Source: UBA2357 sp002344625 (lineage in GTDB: Bacteria > Pseudomonadota > Gammaproteobacteria > Burkholderiales > Rhodocyclaceae). From it: a stretch of DNA of 64,000 bases. The position numbers and the translations under genes are program-made. The stretch covers positions 8,912-72,911 of the forward strand of contig CALKIH010000042.1 of the NCBI GenBank assembly GCA_937995335.1. Reading direction: 5' to 3'. Shown piece after piece: positions 44,312 through 53,219 of this stretch. Numbering within the stretch: position 1 is the first letter of the stretch; each line of letters begins with the position of its first letter. The notes under the pieces are model-generated. The model had not been told where the DNA came from and searched no databases. It saw nothing but the letters and a program-made list of their open reading frames with translations.

Positions 44312-45530
44312 GGATGAGAAAAGCCAATCGGCGTGGCTGAAGATCGTTGGAATCGGCGAGGATGGCATGGCCGGCCTGTCGCCGGCAAGCCGGGCGGCAG
44401 TGGCCGAGGCCCGTGTGCTGATCGGTGCGCCGCGCCATCTCGGCCTGGTGCCGCTGGAGGCCTGCGGTGCGGCCGAGCGGGTGGAATGGCCGGCGCCCTT
44501 CGCCGCCGGCGTCGAGCGCCTGCTCGCGTTGCGGGGGCGGCGGGTGGTGATGCTGGCCTCGGGCGATCCGTTCTGGTTCGGCGCCGGCAGCGTCCTCGCC
44601 CGCCATCTCGCGCCGGGCGAATGGGCGGCGCTGCCGGCGCCGTCGGTGTTCGGCCTCGCCGCGGCGAAGCTGGGTTGGGCGCTCGAGCGGACCCATTGCG
44701 CCGGGCTGCACGCCGCGCCATTCACGCGCCTGCGCCGGCATCTTGCACCGGGCGCGCAGGCGCTGGTGCTGGTGCGCGACGGCGCGGCCGTCGCCGAACT
44801 GGCCGACTGGCTGGTGGCGCACGGCTTCGGCGCGAGCACGCTGCATGTGCTGGAAGCGCTGGGCGGGCCGAACGAGCGGGTGCGGACGGTGTGCGCGGCG
44901 GCGCATGGGCTCGACGATGTCCGGCATCCGGTCGCGGTCGGTATCGTGGCCGCGGCGGCGCGGCATGCGGCGATGCCGTGCACCGCGGGCCTGCCGGACG
45001 ATCTGTTCGCCCACGACGGTCAGCTCACCAAGCGGCCGCTGCGGGCGCTCACGCTGTCGGCGCTCGCACCACGCCCGGGCGAGCGCCTGTGGGACATCGG
45101 CGCGGGGTCGGGGTCGATCGGCATCGAATGGCTGTTGTCCCACCCGGCCAATACCGCGATAGGCTTCGAAGCCGACCCGCGCCGCGCCGAGCGTGCGCGT
45201 GCCAACGCATGGGCGCTGGGCGCAGACCGCTTGTCGGTGCTCACCGGGCGGGCGCCGGCGGTGCTCGAGGGCCAGCCACCGCCGGACGCGGTCTTCATCG
45301 GCGGCGGGCTATCGAGCGTTTTGCTGGATGCGCTGTGGCAGCGGCTGGCACCCGGCACCCGGGTGGTCGCCAACGCGGTGACCCTGGAGTCCGAAGCCTT
45401 GCTGGCGCAGTGGCAAGCGGCGCACGGCGGCAGCCTGCTGAGGGTAGCGCTGGCCGAGGCCGCGCCGCTGGGGCGCCGCCGGGGCTGGAAGGCGGCTTAT
45501 CCGGTGGTGCAGTGGAGCGGGGTTCGATGA
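44310..45530 (+). CDS. cobL: Precorrin-6Y C5,15-methyltransferase (decarboxylating)
   Basis: A 406-residue fusion of CbiE-type (about 10-205) and CbiT-type (about 225-400) methyltransferases. The N-terminal half has VGIGEDGMAGLSPASR and LASGDPFWFGAG. The C-terminal half has the SAM-binding LWDIGAGSGSIGIEWLL. It methylates C5 and C15 and removes a carboxyl. The start overlaps cobK's start on the opposite strand, and the stop overlaps cobE. Confidence 0.95.
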   Translation: MDEKSQSAWLKIVGIGEDGMAGLSPASRAAVAEARVLIGAPRHLGLVPLEACGAAERVEWPAPFAAGVERLLALRGRRVVMLASGDPFWFGAGSVLARHLAPGEWAALPAPSVFGLAAAKLGWALERTHCAGLHAAPFTRLRRHLAPGAQALVLVRDGAAVAELADWLVAHGFGASTLHVLEALGGPNERVRTVCAAAHGLDDVRHPVAVGIVAAAARHAAMPCTAGLPDDLFAHDGQLTKRPLRALTLSALAPRPGERLWDIGAGSGSIGIEWLLSHPANTAIGFEADPRRAERARANAWALGADRLSVLTGRAPAVLEGQPPPDAVFIGGGLSSVLLDALWQRLAPGTRVVANAVTLESEALLAQWQAAHGGSLLRVALAEAAPLGRRRGWKAAYPVVQWSGVR

Positions 45531-45901
45531 TCGTCGCCGGCTTCGGTTGTCGCGCCGCGGCGTCGCCGGCGGCGCTGCGGGCGGCGCTCGCGGCAGCCCT
45601 TTCCGCATTGCCCGACGTGGCCGCGCCGGACGCCCTCGCCGCACCGGCGGATCGCCACCCCCAGCTCGCGCCCCTGGCCGCCGAGCTGGGACTGCCCGTG
45701 CGCCTGGTCGCGGCGGCGGACCTGCGCGGCCAAGACACCTTCACCCAGTCGCCGGTCAGTGTCGCCGCGCGAGGCTGTGGCAGCGTGTGCGAAGCCGCGG
45801 CACTGGCGGCGGCGGGGCCGGGCGCACGCCTGCTCGCCACCCGGCGGATGGCCCCCGATCGCACCACGGCCTGCGCGATCGCCCAAGGAGATAGTCGATG
45901 A
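45527..45901 (+). CDS. cobE: CobE / CbiG C-terminal-type protein
   Basis: A 124-residue protein of the CobE/GbiG family: MIVAGFGCRAAASPAALRAAL, QDTFTQSPVSVAARGCGSVCEAAAL. CobE takes part in cobalamin synthesis, probably by binding a corrin intermediate; its exact step is unsettled. It overlaps cobL and cobM by 4 bp each. Confidence 0.88.
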   Translation: MIVAGFGCRAAASPAALRAALAAALSALPDVAAPDALAAPADRHPQLAPLAAELGLPVRLVAAADLRGQDTFTQSPVSVAARGCGSVCEAAALAAAGPGARLLATRRMAPDRTTACAIAQGDSR

Positions 45902-46692
45902 CGGTTCATTTCATCGGCGCCGGTCCCGGCGCCCCCGATCTGCTCACGCTGCGCGGGCGCGACCTGATCGCCGCGTGCCCGGTGTGCCTGTATGCCGGCT
46001 CGCTGGTGCCCGAGGCGGTGCTGGCCCACTGCCCGCCGGGCGCCCACATCGTCAATACCGCGCCGCTGTCGCTGGACGAGATCGTCGCGGCGCTCCGGCA
46101 AGCGCATGCCGAGGGGCTCGACGTGGCGCGCCTGCATTCCGGCGACCTGTCGGTGTGGTCGGCGATGGGCGAGCAACTGCGCCGCCTGCGCGCGCTAGGC
46201 ATCCCGTTCACCGTCACGCCCGGCGTGCCGTCGTTTGCCGCGGCGGCGGCCAGCCTCGGTGTCGAGCTGACCCTGCCGGGCATCGCCCAGTCGGTGGTAT
46301 TGACGCGCACGCCGGGGCGGGCGAGCTCGATGCCGGAGGGGGAGCGCCTGGCGCAGTTCGCCCGCACCGGCGCGACCTTGGCGATTCACCTGTCGATCCA
46401 CAAGCTCGCCGAAGTCGCGGACGAACTGGCGCCGCTCTATGGGGCCGACTGCCCGGTGGCCGTGGTCTGGCGCGCGAGCTGGCCCGACGAGCGCAGCGTG
46501 CGCGCGACGCTCGCGACTATCGCCGCAGCGGTCGATGCCGGCATGGAGCGCACCGCGTTGATCCTGGTGGGGCCGGCGCTGGCGGCCGAGGACTTCGCCG
46601 AGAGCCGGCTGTATGCGCCCGACTACGCGCGCCGCTTCCGCCCGCTGTCGGCGGATGCGGGCGGAAGCGGCGCGGTAAGCGGCGAGGCTTGA
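45898..46692 (+). CDS. cobM: Precorrin-4 C11-methyltransferase
   Basis: A 264-residue CobM/CbiF methyltransferase: MTVHFIGAGPGAPDLLTLRG, CLYAGSLVPEAVL, LHSGDLSVWSAMGEQ and VTPGVPSFAAAAASLG, with ALILVGPAL near the C-terminus. It converts precorrin-4 to precorrin-5. It starts within the cobE stop (ATGA). Confidence 0.96.
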   Translation: MTVHFIGAGPGAPDLLTLRGRDLIAACPVCLYAGSLVPEAVLAHCPPGAHIVNTAPLSLDEIVAALRQAHAEGLDVARLHSGDLSVWSAMGEQLRRLRALGIPFTVTPGVPSFAAAAASLGVELTLPGIAQSVVLTRTPGRASSMPEGERLAQFARTGATLAIHLSIHKLAEVADELAPLYGADCPVAVVWRASWPDERSVRATLATIAAAVDAGMERTALILVGPALAAEDFAESRLYAPDYARRFRPLSADAGGSGAVSGEA

Positions 46693-46699
46693 GGTGGAC

Positions 46700-47491
46700 A
46701 TGGCGCAGACGCTGGAACTGCATCTGGTCGGCATCGGGACCGGCAATCCCGACCACCTGACCTTGGAAGCGATCCGCACGCTCGATCGCGCAGACCTGAT
46801 CCTGTTGCCGCGCAAGGGCGAAGACAAGGCCGACCTGCTCGACCTGCGCCGCGGCATCTGCGAGCGGCTGCTGAGCGGGCACGCGCGCGTGGCCGAGTTC
46901 GATCTGCCGGTGCGGGCCGCGACCGACGACTACCTCGCCGCGGTGGCCGACTGGCACGCGGCGATCGCCGCCGAATGGGGGCGCCAGATCGATGCCCATC
47001 TGCCGGCCGGCGGACGCCGGGTGGCGCTGATGATCTGGGGCGACCCGTCGCTGTACGACAGCAGCCTGCGCATCGCCGCCCGCTTGGACGCGGCCGGCCG
47101 GACGCTGAAAGTCGCGGTGGTGCCCGGCATCACGAGTCTGCAGGCCCTGACTGCCGCGCACCGGATCGCGCTCAACACGGTGGCCGCGCCGGTGTCGATC
47201 ACCACCGGCCGGTGCCTGCGCGAGACCGGCTGGCCGGCCGATGTGGACACCGTGGCGGTGATGCTGGACGGCGCCTGCGCCTTCCAGTCCATCGCGCCGC
47301 AAGGCGTGCGCATCTGGTGGGGCGCCTATCTGGGCATGCCCCAGCAGGCGCTGAGCTGCGGGATGCTCGACGAGGTCGGCAACGGGATCGTCCGGCTGCG
47401 GGCCGAACTGCGTCAGCGCCACGGCTGGATCATGGATATATACCTGCTGCGGCGCGACCCGGCGCAGGTGCCCGCCGGGCCCGCAGCGTAG
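46700..47491 (+). CDS. cobF: Precorrin-6A synthase (deacetylating)
   Basis: A 263-residue CobF, which methylates C1 of precorrin-5 with loss of acetate; it is specific to the aerobic pathway. Motifs: LHLVGIGTGNPDHLTLEAIRTL, LPRKGEDKADLLDLRR, IWGDPSLYDSSLRIA and VPGITSLQALTAAH. The ATG at 46700 is preferred; a GTG at 46694 is possible. Confidence 0.94.
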   Translation: MAQTLELHLVGIGTGNPDHLTLEAIRTLDRADLILLPRKGEDKADLLDLRRGICERLLSGHARVAEFDLPVRAATDDYLAAVADWHAAIAAEWGRQIDAHLPAGGRRVALMIWGDPSLYDSSLRIAARLDAAGRTLKVAVVPGITSLQALTAAHRIALNTVAAPVSITTGRCLRETGWPADVDTVAVMLDGACAFQSIAPQGVRIWWGAYLGMPQQALSCGMLDEVGNGIVRLRAELRQRHGWIMDIYLLRRDPAQVPAGPAA

Positions 47492-47498
47492 ACCGAGG

Positions 47499-48833
47499 AT
47501 GGCGCCGGTGAGCGACCCAGCAGCCGACCGCGCCCCGGCCGAGGCGCGCACGCGTGCCTGCCCGGCGATCCTGGTGGCCGCGCCGGCCTCGGGACAGGGC
47601 AAGACCACCGTGGTCGCGGCGATGGCGCGCCTCTTCGCCCGGCGCGGAAAGCGGGTGCGGGTGTTCAAGAGCGGGCCGGATTTTCTCGATCCGCAGATCC
47701 ATGCGGTCGCGAGCGGCGCGCCGGTGTACAACCTCGACCTGGGCATGTGCGGTGAGGCCGATGCGCGCTGGCGCCTGGCCGCCGCGGCGGACGAAGCCGA
47801 TCTCGTCATCGTCGAGGGCGTCATGGGCTTGTTCGACGGCTGCCCTTCGAGCGCGGATATCGCGGCGCTCTTCGGCATTCCGGTCATGGCGGTCATCGAC
47901 GCCAGGGCCATGGCCCAGACCTTCGGCGCGGTGGCCCACGGCCTGGCGAGCTATCGGCCCGGCCTGCCGTTCTCCGGCGTGCTGGCCAACCGGACCGGGA
48001 GCCCGGCGCATGTGGCGATGCTGCGCGCCGCGCTGCCGCCGGGCATGCGCTGGTACGGCGCGCTGCTGCGCGATTCGGAGGCGGCGTTGCCGGAGCGCCA
48101 CCTCGGCCTGCTGCAGGCGCTCGAGATTCCCGACCTGCTCACCCGACTCGACCGCCTTGCCGACGCGCTCGCGCACACCGGCGCGGGCGAACTGCCTGCC
48201 GCGGTGGGTTTCGCGGCGGCGGCGAAACCCTTGCCGCCGCTGTTGCTGGCGGGCCGCCGCATCGCGATCGCGCGCGACGCGGCCTACGGATTCATCTACC
48301 CGGCCAATCTCGACACCTTGCGCGATCTCGGCGCCGAGCTGTGTTTCTTTTCGCCGCTGGATGGCGACGCGCTACCCGAGGCGGACGCCGTCTGGCTGCC
48401 GGGCGGCTACCCGGAAGTCCACGGCGCACGGCTCGCTGCGCGGCGGGATCTGTGGCAGGCTCTGCGCGCGTTCGCCGCCGCGGGGCGTCCGGTGCTGGCC
48501 GAGTGCGGCGGCATGATGAGCCTGTTCGACACGGTGGTGGACAAAGCGGGGCAGCGCCATGCCTTCGCCGGCATCCTGCCCGGGCGGGCGGTCCTGCAGC
48601 CGCGTCTGGTGGCACTGGGGACGGAGTGGCTGACACTGCCGGAAGGGCGTCTTTCCGGGCACACCTATCATCATTCCACGACCGAGACCGCTCTGGTGCC
48701 GCTCGTCCATGCGCAGCGCGCCGACGGGCGGGCAGGCGAGGCCGTGTATCGGGTGGGGCGCGTGACCGCCTCCTACGTGCATCTCTACTTTCCGTCCAAT
48801 CCGGCGGCGGTCGCCGCGCTGTTCGGGCGCTGA
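47499..48833 (+). CDS. cobB: Hydrogenobyrinic/cobyrinic acid a,c-diamide synthase
   Basis: A 444-residue glutamine-dependent amidase. The N-terminal P-loop domain has PASGQGKTTVVAAMARLF and FKSGPDFLDPQIH. The C-terminal class I amidotransferase domain has LPGGYPEVH, the nucleophile region LAECGGMMSL, and GHTYHHS. It amidates the a and c side chains before cobalt insertion by CobN. It is the last rightward gene of the cluster. Confidence 0.95.
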   Translation: MAPVSDPAADRAPAEARTRACPAILVAAPASGQGKTTVVAAMARLFARRGKRVRVFKSGPDFLDPQIHAVASGAPVYNLDLGMCGEADARWRLAAAADEADLVIVEGVMGLFDGCPSSADIAALFGIPVMAVIDARAMAQTFGAVAHGLASYRPGLPFSGVLANRTGSPAHVAMLRAALPPGMRWYGALLRDSEAALPERHLGLLQALEIPDLLTRLDRLADALAHTGAGELPAAVGFAAAAKPLPPLLLAGRRIAIARDAAYGFIYPANLDTLRDLGAELCFFSPLDGDALPEADAVWLPGGYPEVHGARLAARRDLWQALRAFAAAGRPVLAECGGMMSLFDTVVDKAGQRHAFAGILPGRAVLQPRLVALGTEWLTLPEGRLSGHTYHHSTTETALVPLVHAQRADGRAGEAVYRVGRVTASYVHLYFPSNPAAVAALFGR

Positions 48834-48861
48834 ACGGCGGCATGCTCATTGGCGCGTGCGT

Positions 48862-49881
48862 TCAGGTGCACGCCGCCAGGGCCGCGGCGAGCCGCTGCCA
48901 TTCGTGCTCGTGCGCGGGCAGGCCGAAACGTAGCCGCGGCGGCGAATCGAAGCTGCGTACCAGGATCCCATGCCGGGCGAGGCATTCGGTTCGGTCGGGC
49001 GCGGCATCGATGCGCACCTGCTGGAAGAGCGCGCAGCCGCTCGCGGTGCCGAACCCGTGGGCGTGCAGCAGCGTGGCCAGTCGGCGGCTGTCGCGCTCGA
49101 GAGCCGCGCGGGTTTGTTGTTGCCAGGTGCGATCGAGCAGGGCGGTGCGCGCGATCAGGCGCGAGGGGCCGGCGATGGTCCAGGGGCCGAGCAGCCGGGC
49201 GAGGGCGTGCTTGGCCGGCGCGGGTGCCAGCACGAAGCCGACGCGCGCGCCCGCGAGGCCGAAGAACTTGCCCAGCGAACGCAGCACGATCAGGCCCGGT
49301 TGGCCCGCGCAGGCAGCCATGCTCGCCGCCGGCGTCGGGTCCATGAAGGCCTCGTCGACCAGCAGCCAGCCGCCGCGCGCCGCGAGCGCGGCCTGTGCGC
49401 GGCACAGCCGGGCGGGCGCGATCAGGCGCCCGCTGGGGTTGTCCGGGTTGACTACCACCACGATGTCGCTGGTTCGCGCCGCCGCTTCGAGTTCGTCGCA
49501 GCCGGCGTGGTGCGGAGCGCGCGCATGCCATGCCCAGGCGTGCTCCGCGTAGGTCGGTCCGAGAATGCTCACCCGCGTGCCGTCGAGCACTCCGGGCAGG
49601 GCCTGGATCGCCGCCTGCGAGCCGGCCACGGGCAAGACGGACGCGCGTTCGCAGCCGTAGCAGGCGGCCGCGGCATCCTCCAGGCTGTCGTCGTCTTCGG
49701 GCAGGCGCATCCAGCACTCGGCGGGGATGTCCGCGCCCGGATAGGGGCGAGGGTTGATGCCGGTGGACAAGTCCAGCCATCGTTCGGGCGCGATCCCGTA
49801 CTGCCGCGCGGCCTGCAGCAGGCGGCCGCCGTGCGGCGGGCGCGGGGGCGACGTCGTCGGCGCGGTGTGATCAGAGCGCAT
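48862..49881 (-). CDS. cobC: L-threonine-O-3-phosphate decarboxylase-like aminotransferase
   Basis: A 339-residue fold-type I PLP enzyme that in other bacteria makes (R)-1-amino-2-propanol phosphate for the nucleotide loop. Seen: HGGRLLQAARQYGI, WLDLSTGINPRPYP, VAGSQAAIQALP, VVNPDNPSGRL, WLLVDEAFMD and the PLP-lysine region LRSLGKFFGLAGARVG. The ATG at 49881 overlaps the end of cobD by 11 bp. It is transcribed leftward, converging with cobB. Confidence 0.92.
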   Translation of the reverse strand: MRSDHTAPTTSPPRPPHGGRLLQAARQYGIAPERWLDLSTGINPRPYPGADIPAECWMRLPEDDDSLEDAAAACYGCERASVLPVAGSQAAIQALPGVLDGTRVSILGPTYAEHAWAWHARAPHHAGCDELEAAARTSDIVVVVNPDNPSGRLIAPARLCRAQAALAARGGWLLVDEAFMDPTPAASMAACAGQPGLIVLRSLGKFFGLAGARVGFVLAPAPAKHALARLLGPWTIAGPSRLIARTALLDRTWQQQTRAALERDSRRLATLLHAHGFGTASGCALFQQVRIDAAPDRTECLARHGILVRSFDSPPRLRFGLPAHEHEWQRLAAALAACT

Positions 49882-50788
49882 GAAGCACCGCCACCGCACC
49901 CACGAGCGCCAGCCACAGCAATCCGCCGCCGCGCACCAGGCCTATTGCCCGCCTGATCGTGCCGGCATCCGGCGCCGCGCCTTCGCCCAGCGGCGGGCGG
50001 GTCTCGAGCTGGCCGTGATAGCGGGCCGCGCCGCCCAGGCGCACCCCCAGCGCACCCGCACCGGCGGCCATGACCGGGCCGGCGTTGGGGCTGCCCCAGG
50101 CGGGGGCCTGGGCACGCCAGCACCGGAGCGCGGTGGTGGTGCGCCCCAGCACGGCGTACGAAAGCGCGGTCAGGCGCGCCGGCAGCCAGCCTAGCAGATC
50201 GTCGCTGCGCGCCGCGAACCAGCCGAACTGCAGGTAGCGCTCGTTCTTGTAGCCCCACATCGCGTCGAGCGTGTTGGTCAGGCGAAACAGCAGCGCGCCG
50301 GCTCCGCCGAGCACGCAGAACCAGAAGAGGGCGCCGAAGACGGCGTCGTGGCCGTTTTCGAGCACCGACTCCACGCTGGCGCGGGCAACCCCTTCGGCGT
50401 CGAGCGCGTCGGTGTCGCGGCTGACGATGCGCGCCAGTTGTACGCGCGCGCCGTGCAGATCGTCGCGCGCGAGCGGGGCGGCGATGGCCTCGGCATGCTC
50501 GACGAGGCTGCGCCCGCCGAGCGCCAGGTAGAGCAGGCCGATCTCGATCGGCCAACGGGCGCCGGGTATGCGCGCGGCGGCGAACCAGGCCAGCGCCACC
50601 AACGGCAGCACGACGACGGCCCAGGCGATCGCGCCACTCGCGCGGGTGCTGCCGAAACGGCGTCGCACCGGACCTTCGATCGTCGTGGCGAGGCGCCCGA
50701 AGCCGACCAGCGGATGCCAGCGCCGCGGCTCGCCGAGCAGGCGGTCCGCCACCATCGCGATGGCGAGCTTGAGGAACAGTGACAGCAT
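49871..50788 (-). CDS. cobD: Adenosylcobinamide-phosphate synthase
   Basis: A 305-residue membrane protein of the CobD/CbiB family that joins aminopropanol (phosphate) to adenosylcobyric acid. Seen: AIAMVADRLLGEPRRWHPLVGFG at the start, SRDTDALDAEGVARASVESVLENGHDAV in the middle, NTLDAMWGYKNERY and SPNAGPVMAAGAGALGVRLGG. It lies upstream of cobC on the same strand. Confidence 0.95.
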   Translation of the reverse strand: MLSLFLKLAIAMVADRLLGEPRRWHPLVGFGRLATTIEGPVRRRFGSTRASGAIAWAVVVLPLVALAWFAAARIPGARWPIEIGLLYLALGGRSLVEHAEAIAAPLARDDLHGARVQLARIVSRDTDALDAEGVARASVESVLENGHDAVFGALFWFCVLGGAGALLFRLTNTLDAMWGYKNERYLQFGWFAARSDDLLGWLPARLTALSYAVLGRTTTALRCWRAQAPAWGSPNAGPVMAAGAGALGVRLGGAARYHGQLETRPPLGEGAAPDAGTIRRAIGLVRGGGLLWLALVGAVAVLHAL

Positions 50789-50805
50789 TCGGGCGGACGC
50801 GACGT

Positions 50806-51210
50806 TCAGCCCGTCGTGATCGCCGCCACGCCCGCCCGTGCCACCTGGGCGTCCTCGCCCGCCTTGACGCCCGAAACGCCGATGGCGCCGGCGAGTTGGC
50901 CGTCGATCACGATCGGTTCGCCGCCCTCGAGCGGCACCACCGGCAGCCGCAGCGCGGCGTAGCGGCCGTTGTTCACCATTTCTTCAAACACTTTGCTGGG
51001 CTTCCCGGTCAGCACGCAGGTGCGGGCTTTCTCGGGGGCCACCTGGGCGCTCATCAGCGGAGCATGGTCCATGCGCTGCAGCCACAACAGGTGGCCGCCG
51101 TCGTCGCAGATCGCGATCGTGACGCTCCAGCCATTGCGGGCCGCTTCCTGTTCGGCTGCCGCGGCGATGGTGCGGGCGTCGCTCAGCGTGAGCCAGGGTT
51201 TCGTCTTCAT
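50806..51210 (-). CDS. GlcG/HbpS-like (DUF336) protein
   Basis: A 134-residue protein matching the GlcG/HbpS/PduO-C family: LTLSDARTIAAAAEQEAARNGW, ICDDGGHLLWLQRMDHA, KARTCVLTGKPSKVFEEMV and LAGAIGVSGVKAGEDAQVARAG. Members bind haem or are domains of PduO cobalamin adenosyltransferases. It lies 17 bp upstream of cobD on the same strand, so a corrinoid or tetrapyrrole role is plausible but unproven. Confidence 0.82.
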   Translation of the reverse strand: MKTKPWLTLSDARTIAAAAEQEAARNGWSVTIAICDDGGHLLWLQRMDHAPLMSAQVAPEKARTCVLTGKPSKVFEEMVNNGRYAALRLPVVPLEGGEPIVIDGQLAGAIGVSGVKAGEDAQVARAGVAAITTG

Positions 51211-51520
51211 GATTGCCCCTCCCGGGTGGTGTGCTTGGTCGAGTATGCGCAAGATTATCAGGCCTGCACTTCGACTGCTCGGATCGGGCGCAAAAGCAGC
51301 GTTTATGCGCGGATAATGCGAGTAGAATCGAGCCGCCTTCTTCGTGGAGCGCGGATGATGCCTGTATTCGAGCGTTGTGCAAGCAAAAATGCAACCCATC
51401 ATGGCGTGGGGCGGTATGACGATGCCGGCATCGTCGGCGTGCGCGCGATCGGGCTCGCCCGGACCGATGATGCCCGACCCGCGGGGGCGCCGGGCGAGCG
51501 CGTTTGCGAGTGTGGCATCA
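51211..51520. other. Divergent intergenic region
   Basis: About 310 bp between the leftward GlcG-like gene and the rightward maturation-protease-like gene. It holds promoters in both directions. In-frame ATGs upstream of 51521 (for example at 51377) are possible but would add about 48 unconserved-looking residues. No RNA gene was seen. Confidence 0.4.
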
Positions 51521-52003
51521 GTGACTGAGGCCGCCCGTCTTGCGGTATTCGTCGTCGGCAACGCGTCGCGCGGCGACGACGCGCTTGGGCCGGCGCTGCT
51601 CGCGTCGATCGAATCGCTGCTGCCCGCGGCGGCGCGCGTGACCGTCGACTTCCAGCTCCAGATCGAGCACGCGCTGGCGCTGGTCGAGGCGGACCTCGTC
51701 CTGTTCATTGATGCCGAACTGCGCCTGAAGCAGGATTACTCGTTTCGCGAGATCCATGCCGGCCGCCGTCGCGGCGTGTTCTCGCATGCGTTGTCGCCGG
51801 CGCAGGTGCTCGAGGTGTTCGAGGAAATCTGCGCCACGCCGGCCCCGCCGGCCTTCGTGCTGGGCATCGCGGCGCACCAGTTCGGCCTCGGAAGCACCCT
51901 GTCGGGTGAGGCGCGCCGGTCGCTGGCCGCGGCGCGTGCGTTTGCCGGCCGGCTGCTGGGTATGCCCGCGGTCGGCGCCTGGCGCGACATCGCCGGCCGC
52001 TGA
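51521..52003 (+). CDS. Hydrogenase-maturation-type protease (M52 family)
   Basis: A 160-residue protein with the HycI/HyaD-type N-terminal motif VVGNASRGDDALGPAL and the later Asp/His positions (FIDAEL, GIAAHQFGLGSTLSG). Such proteases trim the C-terminus of [NiFe]-hydrogenase large subunits after nickel insertion. No hydrogenase gene is in the window, so its substrate is unknown. A GTG start at 51521 places the protein start as in relatives; upstream ATGs exist. Confidence 0.72.
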   Translation: MTEAARLAVFVVGNASRGDDALGPALLASIESLLPAAARVTVDFQLQIEHALALVEADLVLFIDAELRLKQDYSFREIHAGRRRGVFSHALSPAQVLEVFEEICATPAPPAFVLGIAAHQFGLGSTLSGEARRSLAAARAFAGRLLGMPAVGAWRDIAGR

Positions 52004-52024
52004 CGGGCGCCGCCGGGTCTCCGG

Positions 52025-52702
52025 TCAGCCGGCAAACAGCGCGGTCCCGTGCCAGCGCAGCAGGCCATCGGCCAGGGTGTATTCGGCCAGACATGTCAGC
52101 GGTCCGCCGATGTCGGCGGCTTGGTAGGACAACAGGCTGATCGTGGCGACGCGCAGGCGAAGCGGTGCCCCGGCGGAAAAGGCATCGAGGCGCGGCTGCA
52201 CCCGCGCCGTCGGCCAGTCATCCGCATATAGACCCACGGTGACATGCGGCACGTAGTGCGCCGTGCCGCGGTCCAGCGGGTCGCGGGCGAGGCATCGGCG
52301 CAGCGCCGCAATGCCGCCATCGGCGTCATCGACCACCAGGTAGGGCGCCGAGGCGAAGCTCGCGAGTCCATCCACGCGGATGTCGAAAGCCAGCGGCCGG
52401 GCGGCACGCAGCGCGGCGAGCTGCCAGGCCAGCGTCTCGGCGCCGAAGTCGTCGTCGCGGACCGGCGCGTCGGCGGGAAAGCCGCACAGGCTCAGCGTGA
52501 CGTGGGGTTGGCGCCGGTAGCCTGCCAGCAGCAGGCCTTCGAGATGCGCCTGGGCGGCATCGAAGCGGCGGCGCAGCACCGGCATGTCGAGGTCCAGCGC
52601 CCACAGCGCATAGCGCGGCCGCCCCAGGTGCCATTCGACGAAATCGCGCCGCACGCTGCCGATGCAACGGCTGCCCGGCGAAAGTCCGGCGGACGGCGTC
52701 AT
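52025..52702 (-). CDS. 2H phosphoesterase (2'-5' RNA ligase-like)
   Basis: A 225-residue protein with two HxT motifs, QPHVTLSLCG and VPHVTVGLYA, which define the 2H phosphoesterase fold of the LigT/2'-5' RNA ligase group. These enzymes open cyclic phosphodiesters on RNA or nucleotides. The substrate is unknown. It is 17 bp downstream of the DUF2721 gene on the same strand. Confidence 0.82.
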   Translation of the reverse strand: MTPSAGLSPGSRCIGSVRRDFVEWHLGRPRYALWALDLDMPVLRRRFDAAQAHLEGLLLAGYRRQPHVTLSLCGFPADAPVRDDDFGAETLAWQLAALRAARPLAFDIRVDGLASFASAPYLVVDDADGGIAALRRCLARDPLDRGTAHYVPHVTVGLYADDWPTARVQPRLDAFSAGAPLRLRVATISLLSYQAADIGGPLTCLAEYTLADGLLRWHGTALFAG

Positions 52703-52719
52703 CGCGCGGCGCCGCGGGC

Positions 52720-53157
52720 TCAGCGCCAGTGCTGGCCGCGCGAGCGTACCACCAGGTAGACCTCGCGCAGGAAGTGGGTCAGCGACAGGATCAACGACGC
52801 CATCGCCAGCACGAAGAACGCGGCGACGCCGACGCCGACGTCGAAGCTCACCATCGTGCCCAGGAAGGCCGTGGCGACGACCAGGCAGACCAGCAGCGCG
52901 CCGAGCACCGAGAAGAACATCGCGTGATAGATGAGCTTGCCGCGACGCTCGAGCAGCTCCAGTTCCTCGACGTCGTCCGCCACCTGGTTGCTGCTGGCCG
53001 CGGCCGCGATCCGCCCGTTGATCACCCGGCGGCGGTCGACGATGCGCGACAGCCGCCCGCTCAGCACGTTGATCACGGTCGCGATCGCGGTGAGCAGGAA
53101 TACGGGCGCCACCGCGAGCTGGATGGCGTGGGTGATGTCGGCGATCTGGAGTTGCAT
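52720..53157 (-). CDS. DUF2721 membrane protein
   Basis: A 145-residue protein matching DUF2721: IADITHAIQLAVAPVFLLTAI, NVLSGRLSRIVDRRRVI, then two further transmembrane segments. Function unknown. The ATG at 53157 matches the family start. It lies between the DedA and 2H genes on the same strand. Confidence 0.82.
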   Translation of the reverse strand: MQLQIADITHAIQLAVAPVFLLTAIATVINVLSGRLSRIVDRRRVINGRIAAAASSNQVADDVEELELLERRGKLIYHAMFFSVLGALLVCLVVATAFLGTMVSFDVGVGVAAFFVLAMASLILSLTHFLREVYLVVRSRGQHWR

Positions 53158-53219
53158 GGGAGGGCGGGCCTTCGACGCAGGCCGGGCTTTAGCGCATCCG
53201 CCTGGCGCGGTGCGAGGGT

